Source: JASFWK01 sp050049355 (GTDB lineage Bacteria; Chloroflexota; Anaerolineae; B4-G1; DUEL01). Taken from it: a stretch of DNA of 64,000 nucleotides. Location of the stretch: assembly GCA_050049355.1 (NCBI GenBank), contig JASFWK010000002.1:1-64000 (forward strand), in the 5' to 3' direction. A program made the position numbers and the translations under genes. Shown piece after piece: positions 25,858 through 34,340 of this stretch. A model generated the notes under the pieces. That model did no database searches. It was not told the DNA's origin and saw nothing but the letters and a program-made list of their open reading frames with translations. The stretch's first letter is position 1, and every line of letters starts with the position of its first letter.

Positions 25858-26988
25858 CTACTCCTTCGGCTCGGCCAACACCTCGGCGAAGAAGTCTTCG
25901 TCCACCGTGCGCCCTTCGGCGATCAGCTGACGGTACTTGATGAAGTCAATAGTGTCCTGACCAGTGATCTTCCTGGTGTTGAAGGCATGGAACCCCAGGA
26001 ACGCCTCGTTCGACATGTTGGCCATCAGCCAGTGACGGTAGTAATCCTTACCCATGTCCCAGAAGAGTCTCTTCTTCGCCCTGATGGAATCTATGGACAT
26101 CTGCAGGCAGTGAGGGAAGAGATTAGTGAAGGTCCACAGCATCTCGTCTATGGCCTTGTCCACCAGTTCGAAGTCAATCGTCGCCTCCTTGACAAACTGG
26201 CGTGCCTGCTGGTACGCCTCCCCGGTCTTGTACTCGCCGTAGACAATCTCGCCATTGCTGACGTAGTCCTCGGTGATCACCATGGGGTTCCGAACCCACT
26301 CGCCGTCGTGCTTGATCACCGGGATCACCTTGCTGACGTATCCCTTGCGGAGCATCTTGTAGGCACTCCACAGCTCACAGGAAATGCAGTTCCACATTGC
26401 GTCCTCAATCGTCAGGAACCAGGGCAAGAAATCAGTGGAGCCGCCCACGGGCGCCGAACCGTGTCGCGGTCCGGCCTGACCGAAGACAGCCAGATCTGAG
26501 GCGATGGCCAAGTCACAGGCGCCGCCAATCTCCTGACCGCCGGCCACGCGCATTCCGTTCACCCTGCAGATGACGGGCTTCTTGGCACCCAGGATACTGT
26601 CCACCATGGCGTTGAAGAGATCCATGTAAAGAGCGTACTCGGTGGGCCGCGCACTGTAGTACTCGGCGTACTCCTTCGTATTGCCGCCCGTGCAGAAAGC
26701 CCGGTCGCCCACTCCGGTGAAGACGATCGCCACGACACTGCGGTCCATTGAGGCCCGCTTCATGCCGGCGATGACCCCCTTCACCATCTCGGTCGTATAG
26801 GAGTTGTATTGTCGAGGGTTGTTCAGCCACACCCAGGCCGAGTACAGCCCCTCAACAGGATCGCCCTCTGGATCGACGATGGGCTTCTTCTCATATGTCA
26901 CGCAGGGGGGTTCGGTCCCGAGAAACTCGCCTCCTCCCACATCGTGATCCTTCAGTTCATCATCTCTTGGCAGCCATTCGAGACCCAT
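25858..26988 (-). CDS. oah: 6-oxocyclohex-1-ene-1-carbonyl-CoA hydrolase (ring opening)
   Basis: A 376-residue crotonase-fold enzyme matching the length and signature of Oah/BamA: an N-terminal extension (DHDVGGGEF), PRQYNSYTTEMVKG, the oxyanion region AFCTGGNTKEYAEYY and RVAGGQEIGGACDLA. It adds water twice to the cyclic enone-CoA and cuts the ring, giving 3-hydroxypimelyl-CoA. This enzyme is the accepted marker of anaerobic aromatic degradation through benzoyl-CoA. Its GGAGAAGG ribosome site and the 33-base gap to had show a shared operon. Confidence 0.96.
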   Translation of the reverse strand: MGLEWLPRDDELKDHDVGGGEFLGTEPPCVTYEKKPIVDPEGDPVEGLYSAWVWLNNPRQYNSYTTEMVKGVIAGMKRASMDRSVVAIVFTGVGDRAFCTGGNTKEYAEYYSARPTEYALYMDLFNAMVDSILGAKKPVICRVNGMRVAGGQEIGGACDLAIASDLAVFGQAGPRHGSAPVGGSTDFLPWFLTIEDAMWNCISCELWSAYKMLRKGYVSKVIPVIKHDGEWVRNPMVITEDYVSNGEIVYGEYKTGEAYQQARQFVKEATIDFELVDKAIDEMLWTFTNLFPHCLQMSIDSIRAKKRLFWDMGKDYYRHWLMANMSNEAFLGFHAFNTRKITGQDTIDFIKYRQLIAEGRTVDEDFFAEVLAEPKE

Positions 26989-27047
26989 TCTCCTTCTCCT
27001 TTCGTTGACATCTACTAGTAGTTGTCGACCAAATCCTTGCCAGCTCC

Positions 27048-27491
27048 TCAGGCACTGCCCTCCGTTGGTGGATTGGACTCGAACCTGGCGACTGCCTCTC
27101 GCAGCTCGTCGGGCACGCGGACGGGTCGCTCCGTCTCGGTGTCCACCGCCACGGCGACGATCTCGCCCGTCGCAATCAATTCCTCCGATGGCTGCCTGTA
27201 GATGGCGAACTCGAAAGTGAAGCTGGTGTTGCCGATGCTGCCGATACGGGTATGCACGTGCAGCAAGTCATCGAAGTGTGCCCGCCCTCTATACTGACAG
27301 CTCGCCTTGGCGTAGAACATGTCCACACCGGAGGCCACCATCTCCGGATAGGGATACCCGATGGCCCGCGTGTACTCAATCAATCCGACGTCGAAGTAGG
27401 TCAGGTAATGGCTGAAGAAGACGTGCCCCTGGGCATCCACCTCAACGTACCGTACGCGGAGTGGATAGTAGAAGTCATACCTCTGGCTCAC
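27048..27491 (-). CDS. Hotdog-fold acyl-CoA thioesterase
   Basis: A 147-residue 4-hydroxybenzoyl-CoA-thioesterase-like protein: RVRYVEVDAQGHVFFSHYLTYFDVGLIEY carries the catalytic Asp and the long central helix of the hotdog fold. I start it at GTG 27491, four bases after the upstream small gene stops, with AGGGGATAAGAG before it; a longer reading would overlap that gene. In benzoyl-CoA clusters such thioesterases are thought to release CoA from dead-end acyl-CoAs so that CoA is not trapped. The substrate is unproven. Confidence 0.82.
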   Translation of the reverse strand: MSQRYDFYYPLRVRYVEVDAQGHVFFSHYLTYFDVGLIEYTRAIGYPYPEMVASGVDMFYAKASCQYRGRAHFDDLLHVHTRIGSIGNTSFTFEFAIYRQPSEELIATGEIVAVAVDTETERPVRVPDELREAVARFESNPPTEGSA

Positions 27492-27495
27492 GCTC

Positions 27496-27729
27496 TTATC
27501 CCCTGGGTCTGGTGTAGATGACCACGTACCTATCGCAGGCCGCCAGGAGGCAAGCAGCACACTCCTCGGCTATTGTCGGTCCGGGCATCACAGACTCCAC
27601 TCGCACCTCGTCGCCCAACGACTCGTACAGTTCAACATACTCGTCCGCCCGCTCGGCCTCAATGGTAAACTGGCGAGTCCAACCCTGAGCCTCTAGCTCC
27701 TGTGCAAGATCCGTTCGCCCTTCATCCAT
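27496..27729 (-). CDS. Small cluster-associated protein of unknown function
   Basis: A 77-residue protein I do not recognise. It contains QGWTRQFTIEAERADEYVELYESLG, then PGPTIAEECAACLLAACDRYVVIYTRP. A Cys-x2-Cys pair plus a third Cys lie near residue 62. ATG 27729 is preceded by GGGAG. It is separated from the thioesterase by four bases, so it is expressed with it. Predicted small alpha/beta protein without signal or membrane segment. Its upstream side abuts palindromic element copy 2. Confidence 0.6.
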   Translation of the reverse strand: MDEGRTDLAQELEAQGWTRQFTIEAERADEYVELYESLGDEVRVESVMPGPTIAEECAACLLAACDRYVVIYTRPRG

Positions 27730-27794
27730 GCGTTCTCCCGCCGTCAACCGATTGGTTGACCGTTCGGCCCAGCCAACTGGCCGGCGAGCCAGCT

Positions 27795-27890
27795 AGTACT
27801 TGATCACTGAGATTCTGATTTGTTGAAAGCTGCTCTTTACGCCTGCCTGTGAGAAATTCGCATATCAGAATCCGTATGATCAAGTGCTAG
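27795..27890. mobile_element. 96-bp palindromic MITE-like element, copy 2
   Basis: The same element as at 15728-15823. This copy is bounded by CTAG on both sides (27793-27796 and 27887-27890), which could be a 4-bp target duplication of the kind made by IS5-group elements or simply part of the palindrome. The inner arms carry the paired GATTCTGAT motif. Its right end again provides the TAG stop of the adjoining leftward gene. Transcribed RNA would fold into one long hairpin. Confidence 0.8.
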
Positions 27891-28351
27891 TCCAGCCGAA
27901 GCTCCAAGCTCACCACCTTGGCTGGCGCAAAGCCGACTCTCTCGAAGAAGCGCAGCAAGTCCCAATCATTCCATCCGACCCGCGTGGTGATGGATTGGAC
28001 GCCGATCTTGCGCAAGTGCGAGGCGAACTCCTGAAACAACGTGGCACCGACGCCCTGTCCCTGGTAGGCCGGGTCCACCCCAATCGTGTCAATCGTCGCC
28101 GTGGTCTCCGGCACGCCGAACTCACCCAGATAGACCTCGCCCATGATGAACCCGACCACTCTCCCTTCCACCTCGATGACCAGTGACGCAACCAACTGGC
28201 GGGTCTCATCCAGAGCCAGAGCCAGCTTTCGCTCGTAGTACTCAGGGCGTCGCCGGCCAAAGACCTGGGCGTCGATGTCCACCACAGCCTCGAGATCCCC
28301 TGGCCGCATCACGCGAATCTGCGGTTCCCGCGGTATCACCTTTTCCGACAC
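27887..28351 (-). CDS. GNAT-family N-acetyltransferase
   Basis: A 154-residue acetyltransferase with the acetyl-CoA loop YQGQGVGATLFQ (Q/RxxGxG/A) near residue 110 and the start IRVMRPGDLEAV. It is GTG-started at 28351 after GGAGG. GNAT enzymes acetylate proteins or small amines. Placed between the ferredoxin-reductase-like gene and the small gene, it might control acyl-CoA ligases by lysine acetylation, a known mode for AMP-forming ligases, but the target is not shown here. Its stop is supplied by palindromic element copy 2. Confidence 0.82.
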   Translation of the reverse strand: MSEKVIPREPQIRVMRPGDLEAVVDIDAQVFGRRRPEYYERKLALALDETRQLVASLVIEVEGRVVGFIMGEVYLGEFGVPETTATIDTIGVDPAYQGQGVGATLFQEFASHLRKIGVQSITTRVGWNDWDLLRFFERVGFAPAKVVSLELRLD

Positions 28352-28402
28352 TGTAGACCTCCTCACCTTCGCCGTCTGCCGGCTACCGACCACTATCCCC
28401 TG

Positions 28403-30931
28403 CTAGAACAGATCGTCATCATAGAGGTCATCCAACTCGTCGCCCGCGCCAGGGAGATGGCCGTACTGTTGGAGAAACTGCTGAATCAGCTCACTCTCCC
28501 GCTTGGTGTACATTGGGTCCGCTTCCCAGGTGAAGAAGCAAGCGTCCTCGTTGGCAAGATGACCTTCCAGGTCTCCCCGCAGATTCATCGTGCCGGCGAT
28601 ATGGAAGACCTCCTTGGCCGCGTTCAGAAGCTGGTAGACCCCCTCAACCGCAGGCACCCGCGCTGCGTGCTCGGCGTCGAGCGGCAGCCAGTCTTCCGGC
28701 GGATGGGGATTGGCACCAAGTTGCAGCCGCAGATCACATTGGAGACAGCGCTCGGCTTCGGCCATGGCTGCTTCCTCAGTAAGTCCAAGCTCGACGAGGT
28801 TGAAGCCACTCCGCTCGGTCAGGGGCAGCGCGGGCATCGCCGCCCGGGGCAGCTCACCGAACCCTTCGATACGACCCAGGCGCGATGCTGGCGTCTCCAG
28901 TGTGACCAGCGACCGCACCAGATCGCCATCGCCGCCCAGGTGCCGATCCACTGCTTCGGCCGCCCGTCGCCCCGAAGCGACCGCGTGCACAACAGACAGA
29001 TCCCCACCCGCCACGTCCCCTGCCGCGAAGATCCCCGGAAGCGCCGTCACGCCTGTCTCGGGATCAGGCTCCAATCGCCTGCCATTGAGGAAGCCGAGGT
29101 CCGCCGCCTGTCCGATGGCGAAGATGGCAGTATCAGCCTCCAGCACGGTCGTGGCCGACTCGTCGAAGGTCGGGCTGAAGCGGCCTGCGGCATCGAAGAC
29201 CGATAGGCAGCGCACCAGTTCGATCCCACCCACTTGGCCATCGCCGAGGATGCGTTGGGGTCCCCACAAGGGATGAACCGCCACACCCTCCTCAACTGCC
29301 ATGGCGATCTCTCGCTCGTAGGCGGGCATCTCGTGGCGAGCTTCCAGGCAGACAAGCTGCACATCCGTCGCTCCCAGTCGCCGCGCTGTCAGAGCCACGT
29401 CCATCGCCACCCCTCCGCCGCCGACGACGGCGATGCGCTGGCCGATGGCCGGTGGGCGGCCAGTGTTGACTGCCCGCAGAAACTCCAACCCCCACAGCAC
29501 ACCGTCGAGCTCCGCACCCGGCACCTCAAGCTTGCTGCTCAACTGCAACCCAACCGCTACCACCACGGCATCGCAGTCGGCGCGCAACTCCTCGAAGGCT
29601 ATGTCCCTGCCCACGCGAGTGTCGGTCCGCAGCTCGATGCCGTGGCCCAGGATGTCGCTCACCTCCTGCCGTAGTACGTCCCGGGGCAGACGGAAAGCGG
29701 GAATGCCGTAGCGCAGCATGCCCCCTGGCTCCTCCTCCGCCTCGAAGAGAGTGACTGCGTGTCCCTTGAGGGCCAGGCAGAAGGCCGCTGTCAGCCCCGC
29801 GGGCCCGGCGCCGACGACGCCGACTCGCCTCCCAGTGGGCGGATCGGCCTGCAATCGTTCGTGCCAGAGGCCATCATCCCGCTCGCCAGCACACCGCTTG
29901 ATGGCCGCGATGGAGACAGCGGTATTCACTTCTCCCCGACGGCAGACATCCTCGCACGGGTGGAAGCAGACGTGGCCCAGCACGGCCGGAAAGGGTGCAC
30001 GCTCGCGCACCACCGCGGCCGCCTCGGCGTACCGGCCTTGGCCCACCAATCGCACATAGCGGGGCACGTCCGTAGCAGCCGGGCAGGCCGCCCGACAGGG
30101 TACCAACGCTGCGTCCCGCTCGCCCTGCTTGTAGCTGCCGACGGTTCCGTCTGGACGCCTGTCCATCAGCGCCCCAGTAGGGCAGACCTCCACGCAGGCG
30201 GTGCAGAACCGACACGCCGCCTGGCTGAGGGAGGGAGCCACCGTACCGACGACGATTTCACCATCAGGGGCATACACGAAGCTCAGCGCGTCCACGCCCC
30301 GCAGCTCTCCGCACGCCCTCACGCACCTCAGGCAGCCGATGCACAGATCGTAGTCGCGGACGAACAAGGGCTCCTCGTCCAGCAGCGGGTAGCCGGCGGG
30401 TACATACCGGGGGATGTCCTCTCGGACGCCCACGTACTCAGCGACCCTCTGCAGCTCACAGTTACCCAACAAGGGACAACACCGCTCGGGCTCCGGCACA
30501 TTGGCTGAACACTGGGTGCGGCTGCACCCCTCCCGCTGAGCGCAGGTAAGACAGGCATGCGGGTGATGGACCAAGAAAGGCACGAGGTTGTCTCGCCGCT
30601 GCGCCTGCAGTTCCGACGTATTGGTGTAGACAGCCATCCCCTGCTCAACAGGCGTGTCGCAGGCCCTGGCAAACTCTGACCAACCCTCGATCTCCACGAT
30701 GCACAGTTGGCAGCCCTCGAACTCCTGGTCACGGCCATCACTGTCGAAGCGCTGCTCTCCCCGATAGACCGTATCAGCCGGCCGCAGTCCGGCTGCCGTT
30801 GGCAGGTCGGGGTGATAGCAGAGGCGGGGAATGTAGATGCCCGCAGCCTGCGCCGCTTCCAGGAGAGTGGTTCCTGCTTCGATCCGAATCTCCCGGTCGT
30901 CTATGGTCAGGCTAACAGTATCATCAGACAT
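28403..30931 (-). CDS. BzdV-like NAD(P)H:ferredoxin oxidoreductase
   Basis: An 842-residue multi-cofactor redox protein. Residues 1-90 are a 2Fe-2S domain like the NuoG N-terminus (PRLCYHPDLP, CQLCIVEIEG). A Cys-rich middle follows (CLTCAQREGC), then a two-cluster ferredoxin (CIGCLRCVRAC and CRFCTACVEVC, residues 200-260). After that comes a GltD-type module with Cys motifs and FAD/NAD folds (VGVVGAGPAGLTAAFCLALKG; VVGGGGVAMDVAL) and a C-terminal tail. It could pass electrons from NAD(P)H to the reductase ferredoxin, which is encoded 25 bases upstream. BzdV-like proteins in Azoarcus clusters are proposed to do this. The uphill energy source is unclear. Confidence 0.88.
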   Translation of the reverse strand: MSDDTVSLTIDDREIRIEAGTTLLEAAQAAGIYIPRLCYHPDLPTAAGLRPADTVYRGEQRFDSDGRDQEFEGCQLCIVEIEGWSEFARACDTPVEQGMAVYTNTSELQAQRRDNLVPFLVHHPHACLTCAQREGCSRTQCSANVPEPERCCPLLGNCELQRVAEYVGVREDIPRYVPAGYPLLDEEPLFVRDYDLCIGCLRCVRACGELRGVDALSFVYAPDGEIVVGTVAPSLSQAACRFCTACVEVCPTGALMDRRPDGTVGSYKQGERDAALVPCRAACPAATDVPRYVRLVGQGRYAEAAAVVRERAPFPAVLGHVCFHPCEDVCRRGEVNTAVSIAAIKRCAGERDDGLWHERLQADPPTGRRVGVVGAGPAGLTAAFCLALKGHAVTLFEAEEEPGGMLRYGIPAFRLPRDVLRQEVSDILGHGIELRTDTRVGRDIAFEELRADCDAVVVAVGLQLSSKLEVPGAELDGVLWGLEFLRAVNTGRPPAIGQRIAVVGGGGVAMDVALTARRLGATDVQLVCLEARHEMPAYEREIAMAVEEGVAVHPLWGPQRILGDGQVGGIELVRCLSVFDAAGRFSPTFDESATTVLEADTAIFAIGQAADLGFLNGRRLEPDPETGVTALPGIFAAGDVAGGDLSVVHAVASGRRAAEAVDRHLGGDGDLVRSLVTLETPASRLGRIEGFGELPRAAMPALPLTERSGFNLVELGLTEEAAMAEAERCLQCDLRLQLGANPHPPEDWLPLDAEHAARVPAVEGVYQLLNAAKEVFHIAGTMNLRGDLEGHLANEDACFFTWEADPMYTKRESELIQQFLQQYGHLPGAGDELDDLYDDDLF

Positions 30932-30956
30932 CGGGTGTCAGTAACGCGTCACCTAC

Positions 30957-31250
30957 CTACCATGAATGCGTAATCGCCTGCGGTTCGCAGGCGACCACGC
31001 AGGGCAGAGGCGGCCGATCAGCCACTGGCTTGCACGGCCCGCAGTCGTACTTGATGCTCTTTCGGTGCTCGCTCTTCACCCCAACCGTCAGTTCCTCAGA
31101 CAGGGGGTCGAACTCGTCCTCCACCAGCTCGAACAGGCCGGCCGGGCAGGCCTCAACGCAATCCCCACAGCCGGTACATAACTCCGTGTCTATCCGGATG
31201 TACCAATCGCCCGACCCATCGGTGTAGCCGTAGTTGGCCAGATAGCCCAT
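30957..31250 (-). CDS. Ferredoxin of benzoyl-CoA reductase (BzdM-like)
   Basis: A 97-residue ferredoxin. The first 4Fe-4S motif is CTGCGDCVEACPAG. The second is unusual, with Cys in CGPCKP and PCVVAC separated by about ten residues. It lies three bases after the ATPase subunit at 31254 and directly ahead of the BzdV-like gene, as in Azoarcus-type clusters. It should be the low-potential one-electron donor for the reductase ATPase subunits. Confidence 0.88.
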   Translation of the reverse strand: MGYLANYGYTDGSGDWYIRIDTELCTGCGDCVEACPAGLFELVEDEFDPLSEELTVGVKSEHRKSIKYDCGPCKPVADRPPLPCVVACEPQAITHSW

Positions 31251-31253
31251 ATT

Positions 31254-32135
31254 TCACTTCCCACGCCGCTGTTTCAGTAAGAGCGCCCGAGCGAAGAGTG
31301 CAGCGCCGATGCCACCCGCGATCTGGGGATCGTACTCCGTCGCCAGCGGCTCGACACCCAGCTCCCGCTTGAGCCGAGTGACAATGCCCGTGTTCTTAGA
31401 GATACCGCCGGTGATGGCGAAGTCCTCCTCCATGCCGATGCGCTCCAGCAGATTGACTACCCGGTGGGCCATCGCTGCGTGATAGGCAGCCAACACCTTC
31501 GCCTTGGGCCAACCCTCCCTCAGCAGTCCAACGGCCTCCGACTTGGCGAACACGACGCAGGTGCTGCTGACCATCGGCGGCTCCTCCTCGACGTCGAGCG
31601 ACATCTCCCCCATCTCTCCGATAGGCACCGAAAGTAGGTCGGCGAAGACCTCCATGCCCCGCCCGGTGCCAGCAGCACACTTGTCGTTCATCAGGAAGGC
31701 AGTTACCTTGCCTCGCTCATCGCAGTGGATCGCCTTGCAGTCCTGGCCACCCATGTCGAGCACTGTGCGCACCGTCGGGCCGTAGATGAAATTCGCCCCT
31801 CGGGCGTGGCAGGCGATCTCGGTGATCGCCCGTTGAGCGAAGGGCACGTTGACCCGCCCGTAGCCGGTGCCAACGCAGTACTGGATGTCATCCAACGTCA
31901 GCTCTGTGTCCTCCAGCGCCCAGTCCATCGCGTTGCGTGCGCTGTCTGGGCTATCCGATCCGGTGCGCATACTGGCGTAGGCGTACAGTTTACCATCGCC
32001 CATAATGACTGCCTGCGTGCTGACCGAACCTACGTCCACGCCGGCCGTGATGGTGTCAGCATCCTTGGGATCAATCTCTTGATCTCGCCAGTTGTACTCC
32101 GTCCAGCGCCAGAACTCCTTCTTTTCGTCCGCCAT
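31254..32135 (-). CDS. bzdQ: Benzoyl-CoA reductase ATPase subunit (BzdQ-like)
   Basis: A 293-residue BadF/BcrA-family ATPase. ATP-loop motifs are GVDVGSVSTQAV near residue 32 and DMGGQDCKAI near 128. The Cys that ligates the bridging 4Fe-4S cluster is in NDKCAAGTGRGME, with a second one in STCVVFAKSE. TGGISKNTG closes the nucleotide site. An N-terminal extension of about 30 residues (WRWTEYNWRDQEIDPKD) resembles BzdQ. With the subunit at 32147 it forms the ATP-hydrolysing activator of the reductase. Confidence 0.92.
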   Translation of the reverse strand: MADEKKEFWRWTEYNWRDQEIDPKDADTITAGVDVGSVSTQAVIMGDGKLYAYASMRTGSDSPDSARNAMDWALEDTELTLDDIQYCVGTGYGRVNVPFAQRAITEIACHARGANFIYGPTVRTVLDMGGQDCKAIHCDERGKVTAFLMNDKCAAGTGRGMEVFADLLSVPIGEMGEMSLDVEEEPPMVSSTCVVFAKSEAVGLLREGWPKAKVLAAYHAAMAHRVVNLLERIGMEEDFAITGGISKNTGIVTRLKRELGVEPLATEYDPQIAGGIGAALFARALLLKQRRGK

Positions 32136-32146
32136 TCTTGCTCCTT

Positions 32147-32917
32147 TCAGTCACCGGCCGCGACCAGTGCCGCTCCTACCGCGCTCACGTATTCCGGATC
32201 CTCAAGAACGACGATCTCTGTCTCCAGATTCCGCCTGAGGGCCTCGACGAAGCCGATATTGCGGGCGACACCGCCGATGAGGACCACATCGGCCCCAATC
32301 CCCACCCGCCGCACCATCGAGCCAATGCGGCTGGCAATGGCATCGTGAACTGCACGCACGATGTCCTCTTTGGGTGTCTTGGCATGGATGAGTGAGACCA
32401 CCTCCGATTCAGCGAACACGGCACACTGGGCGTTCATGGGCACCGCATTCTGCGATTCCAGCGACAGGGCTCCCATCTCCTCAAGTGGGACCTCGAGAGC
32501 GCGGGACATGGCCTCGGTGAAGGCCCCGGCTCCTGCGGCGCACTTCTCATTTACAGCGAAATCTATGACCACTCCTTGCTCGCCACAGCGGATACCACGG
32601 CCCTCCTCCGCCCCCACGTCAATGACCGTCCGCGCGGTGGGCAAGAAGAACCTGGCACCCACGGCTGCGGCTTTCACGTCGGAGATATCGTAGTCTGCAA
32701 GGGCGATAGCCTTGGCCCCTGCCCCGGTTGTCACAGCGCGTTCAACGGCCTCCTGCTCCAGCCGGGCCGCCGCCAACGCCTCGGCAAGAGCACGCTCGGC
32801 CGCCTCCTGCTGATCGAATCCGGTCAGCACCTGACTGCTGCGGCCCAGAATCCGACCGTTGTCCATGATGACGGCCTTGGTCGTCTTGGCCCCTACGTCA
32901 ATGCCTGCGGTAATCAC
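32147..32917 (-). CDS. bzdP: Benzoyl-CoA reductase ATPase subunit (BzdP-like)
   Basis: A 256-residue ATPase subunit. Motifs: AGIDVGAKTTKAVI at the start, NEKCAAGAGAFTEAM with the cluster Cys, QCAVFAESEV, and IGGVARNIG. I use GTG 32917 since GGAGAGCC lies eight bases ahead; an ATG at 32944 has no ribosome site. Both ATPase subunits here are under 300 residues. The Thauera-type BcrA is about 436, so the pair matches the Azoarcus (Bzd) layout. Confidence 0.9.
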   Translation of the reverse strand: MITAGIDVGAKTTKAVIMDNGRILGRSSQVLTGFDQQEAAERALAEALAAARLEQEAVERAVTTGAGAKAIALADYDISDVKAAAVGARFFLPTARTVIDVGAEEGRGIRCGEQGVVIDFAVNEKCAAGAGAFTEAMSRALEVPLEEMGALSLESQNAVPMNAQCAVFAESEVVSLIHAKTPKEDIVRAVHDAIASRIGSMVRRVGIGADVVLIGGVARNIGFVEALRRNLETEIVVLEDPEYVSAVGAALVAAGD

Positions 32918-32988
32918 GGTTCTGGCTCTCCTTTCACAATCCATAGCCTGGCAGGATGGTCAATGGGCTCACTGCGTCAATCTGCCAG

Positions 32989-34299
32989 CTATTCACCTAC
33001 CAGGTTGTCCAGCCCCAGCCGCTCCATGAAAGCGTCAATGCGGGTGATTGTGCGTGCCTCATCAAACTCACGGGCGTCCCCCATGTTGCCCTCAAAGGTC
33101 ATCACCGGGATCCCCCGTTCGATGAGTCCCAGCCGGTTCTCGGCGATGTGCACGCTCAGCCCCTCGCAGCCCCGGTTGTAGTGCAGCAAGACCCCATCTA
33201 GTTTCCAGGCATCATAGATGTGGGCCATCATCTGCGTCTTGAGCTGCGGGTCATAGAAGTGCTGCCACTCCGGCCGTTTCAGATTGTACTCCGCCAGAGC
33301 GCGCAGCGCCTCATCCCGGGTGTGAATCTCGATGCCCTGCTGCTTGAGCGTCTTGGCCGGCTTCCACCTACCGTCCTCCCAATCCCAAATGCCGAACAGA
33401 CCGAAGGTGTACAACGAGCCCACGGAGACGACGCCGAACCTTTCCATATATCGGAAGACATTGAGGAAAGCCCAGGGCGGTTGAGTGTCGGTGATGATGC
33501 GAGCTTGCTCGTTGTCTACGGCGGCGATGCCGCGATCCACGCGATCCTGCACCTCGTCCCGCAGCTCCTCGTAGAAGTCGGCCACCTCTCTCGCGTGTCG
33601 CTGGAGCGTGCCGAAGACGTAGAGTGAATACATCGTCTTCTCATCCAGCGGTGCCGGAACTGCCTGGTTCAGCATGCAAATTTCGGCCCAGGTTGAGCAG
33701 GCACGCTGCTCGTTGTGTACTGCCTCGATCAACAGCTCATCGTTGTATTCCCGACCGGTCACATCCTCCAACCACTCGATGGCCTCGTGCATCTGCGCCA
33801 CCACGTAGTTCAACCGATTCTCGTTCAGCTCGCTGTATGGACCGACACTCACGTCCATACAAAAATAGGGGACGTCCTCATGCTCCGCAACCACCTGATA
33901 CCACTTGCCGTGAGAGCAGCAGATGTGATCCTGGAACGCGAAGTCGGGCTCGGGGTACTCACCCCCGAAGGCATATTCGTTCAAATACATCGAGCCCCAG
34001 TAACAACGCATGTAGGAACATAGATCCCGCGCCCAGCCCTGAGCCTCGGCCTCCTCCATGCACCGGATGGCGAAGTCTCTATCCCAGGCGATGCTGGCCG
34101 CGTACGGCTCACCAGTGATCGGGTACACATCCTGGCCCAGCCCGGCCGGGATCGCGCCAAAGGACCAGGCTCCGCCAGTCCAACGCAGGCCTCCGCGCTC
34201 GTGAGCCTTGGCGTAGTCCTCATAGTACTTGCGCCGCATCTCCTTGGCTTTGGTCCAAGTCTTCAGTGGCTCGGTAGGATACTCATTAGCGTTTCCCAT
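32989..34299 (-). CDS. bzdO: Benzoyl-CoA reductase catalytic subunit (BzdO-like)
   Basis: A 436-residue subunit of the HgdB/BcrB family, the exact length known for this type of subunit. Visible Cys are in [12 protein letters not shown] and [11 protein letters not shown], and the C-terminal glycine-rich segment is [13 protein letters not shown]. Together with the 34341 subunit it binds the substrate and 4Fe-4S clusters and reduces the ring of benzoyl-CoA by two electrons, driven by ATP hydrolysis in the ATPase pair. ATG 34299 after GGAGGCTGCGAC. Confidence 0.92.
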   Translation of the reverse strand: MGNANEYPTEPLKTWTKAKEMRRKYYEDYAKAHERGGLRWTGGAWSFGAIPAGLGQDVYPITGEPYAASIAWDRDFAIRCMEEAEAQGWARDLCSYMRCYWGSMYLNEYAFGGEYPEPDFAFQDHICCSHGKWYQVVAEHEDVPYFCMDVSVGPYSELNENRLNYVVAQMHEAIEWLEDVTGREYNDELLIEAVHNEQRACSTWAEICMLNQAVPAPLDEKTMYSLYVFGTLQRHAREVADFYEELRDEVQDRVDRGIAAVDNEQARIITDTQPPWAFLNVFRYMERFGVVSVGSLYTFGLFGIWDWEDGRWKPAKTLKQQGIEIHTRDEALRALAEYNLKRPEWQHFYDPQLKTQMMAHIYDAWKLDGVLLHYNRGCEGLSVHIAENRLGLIERGIPVMTFEGNMGDAREFDEARTITRIDAFMERLGLDNLVGE

Positions 34300-34340
34300 G
34301 TCGCAGCCTCCAATTCGAGCTTCTAGCTTCCGGCCAGTTT

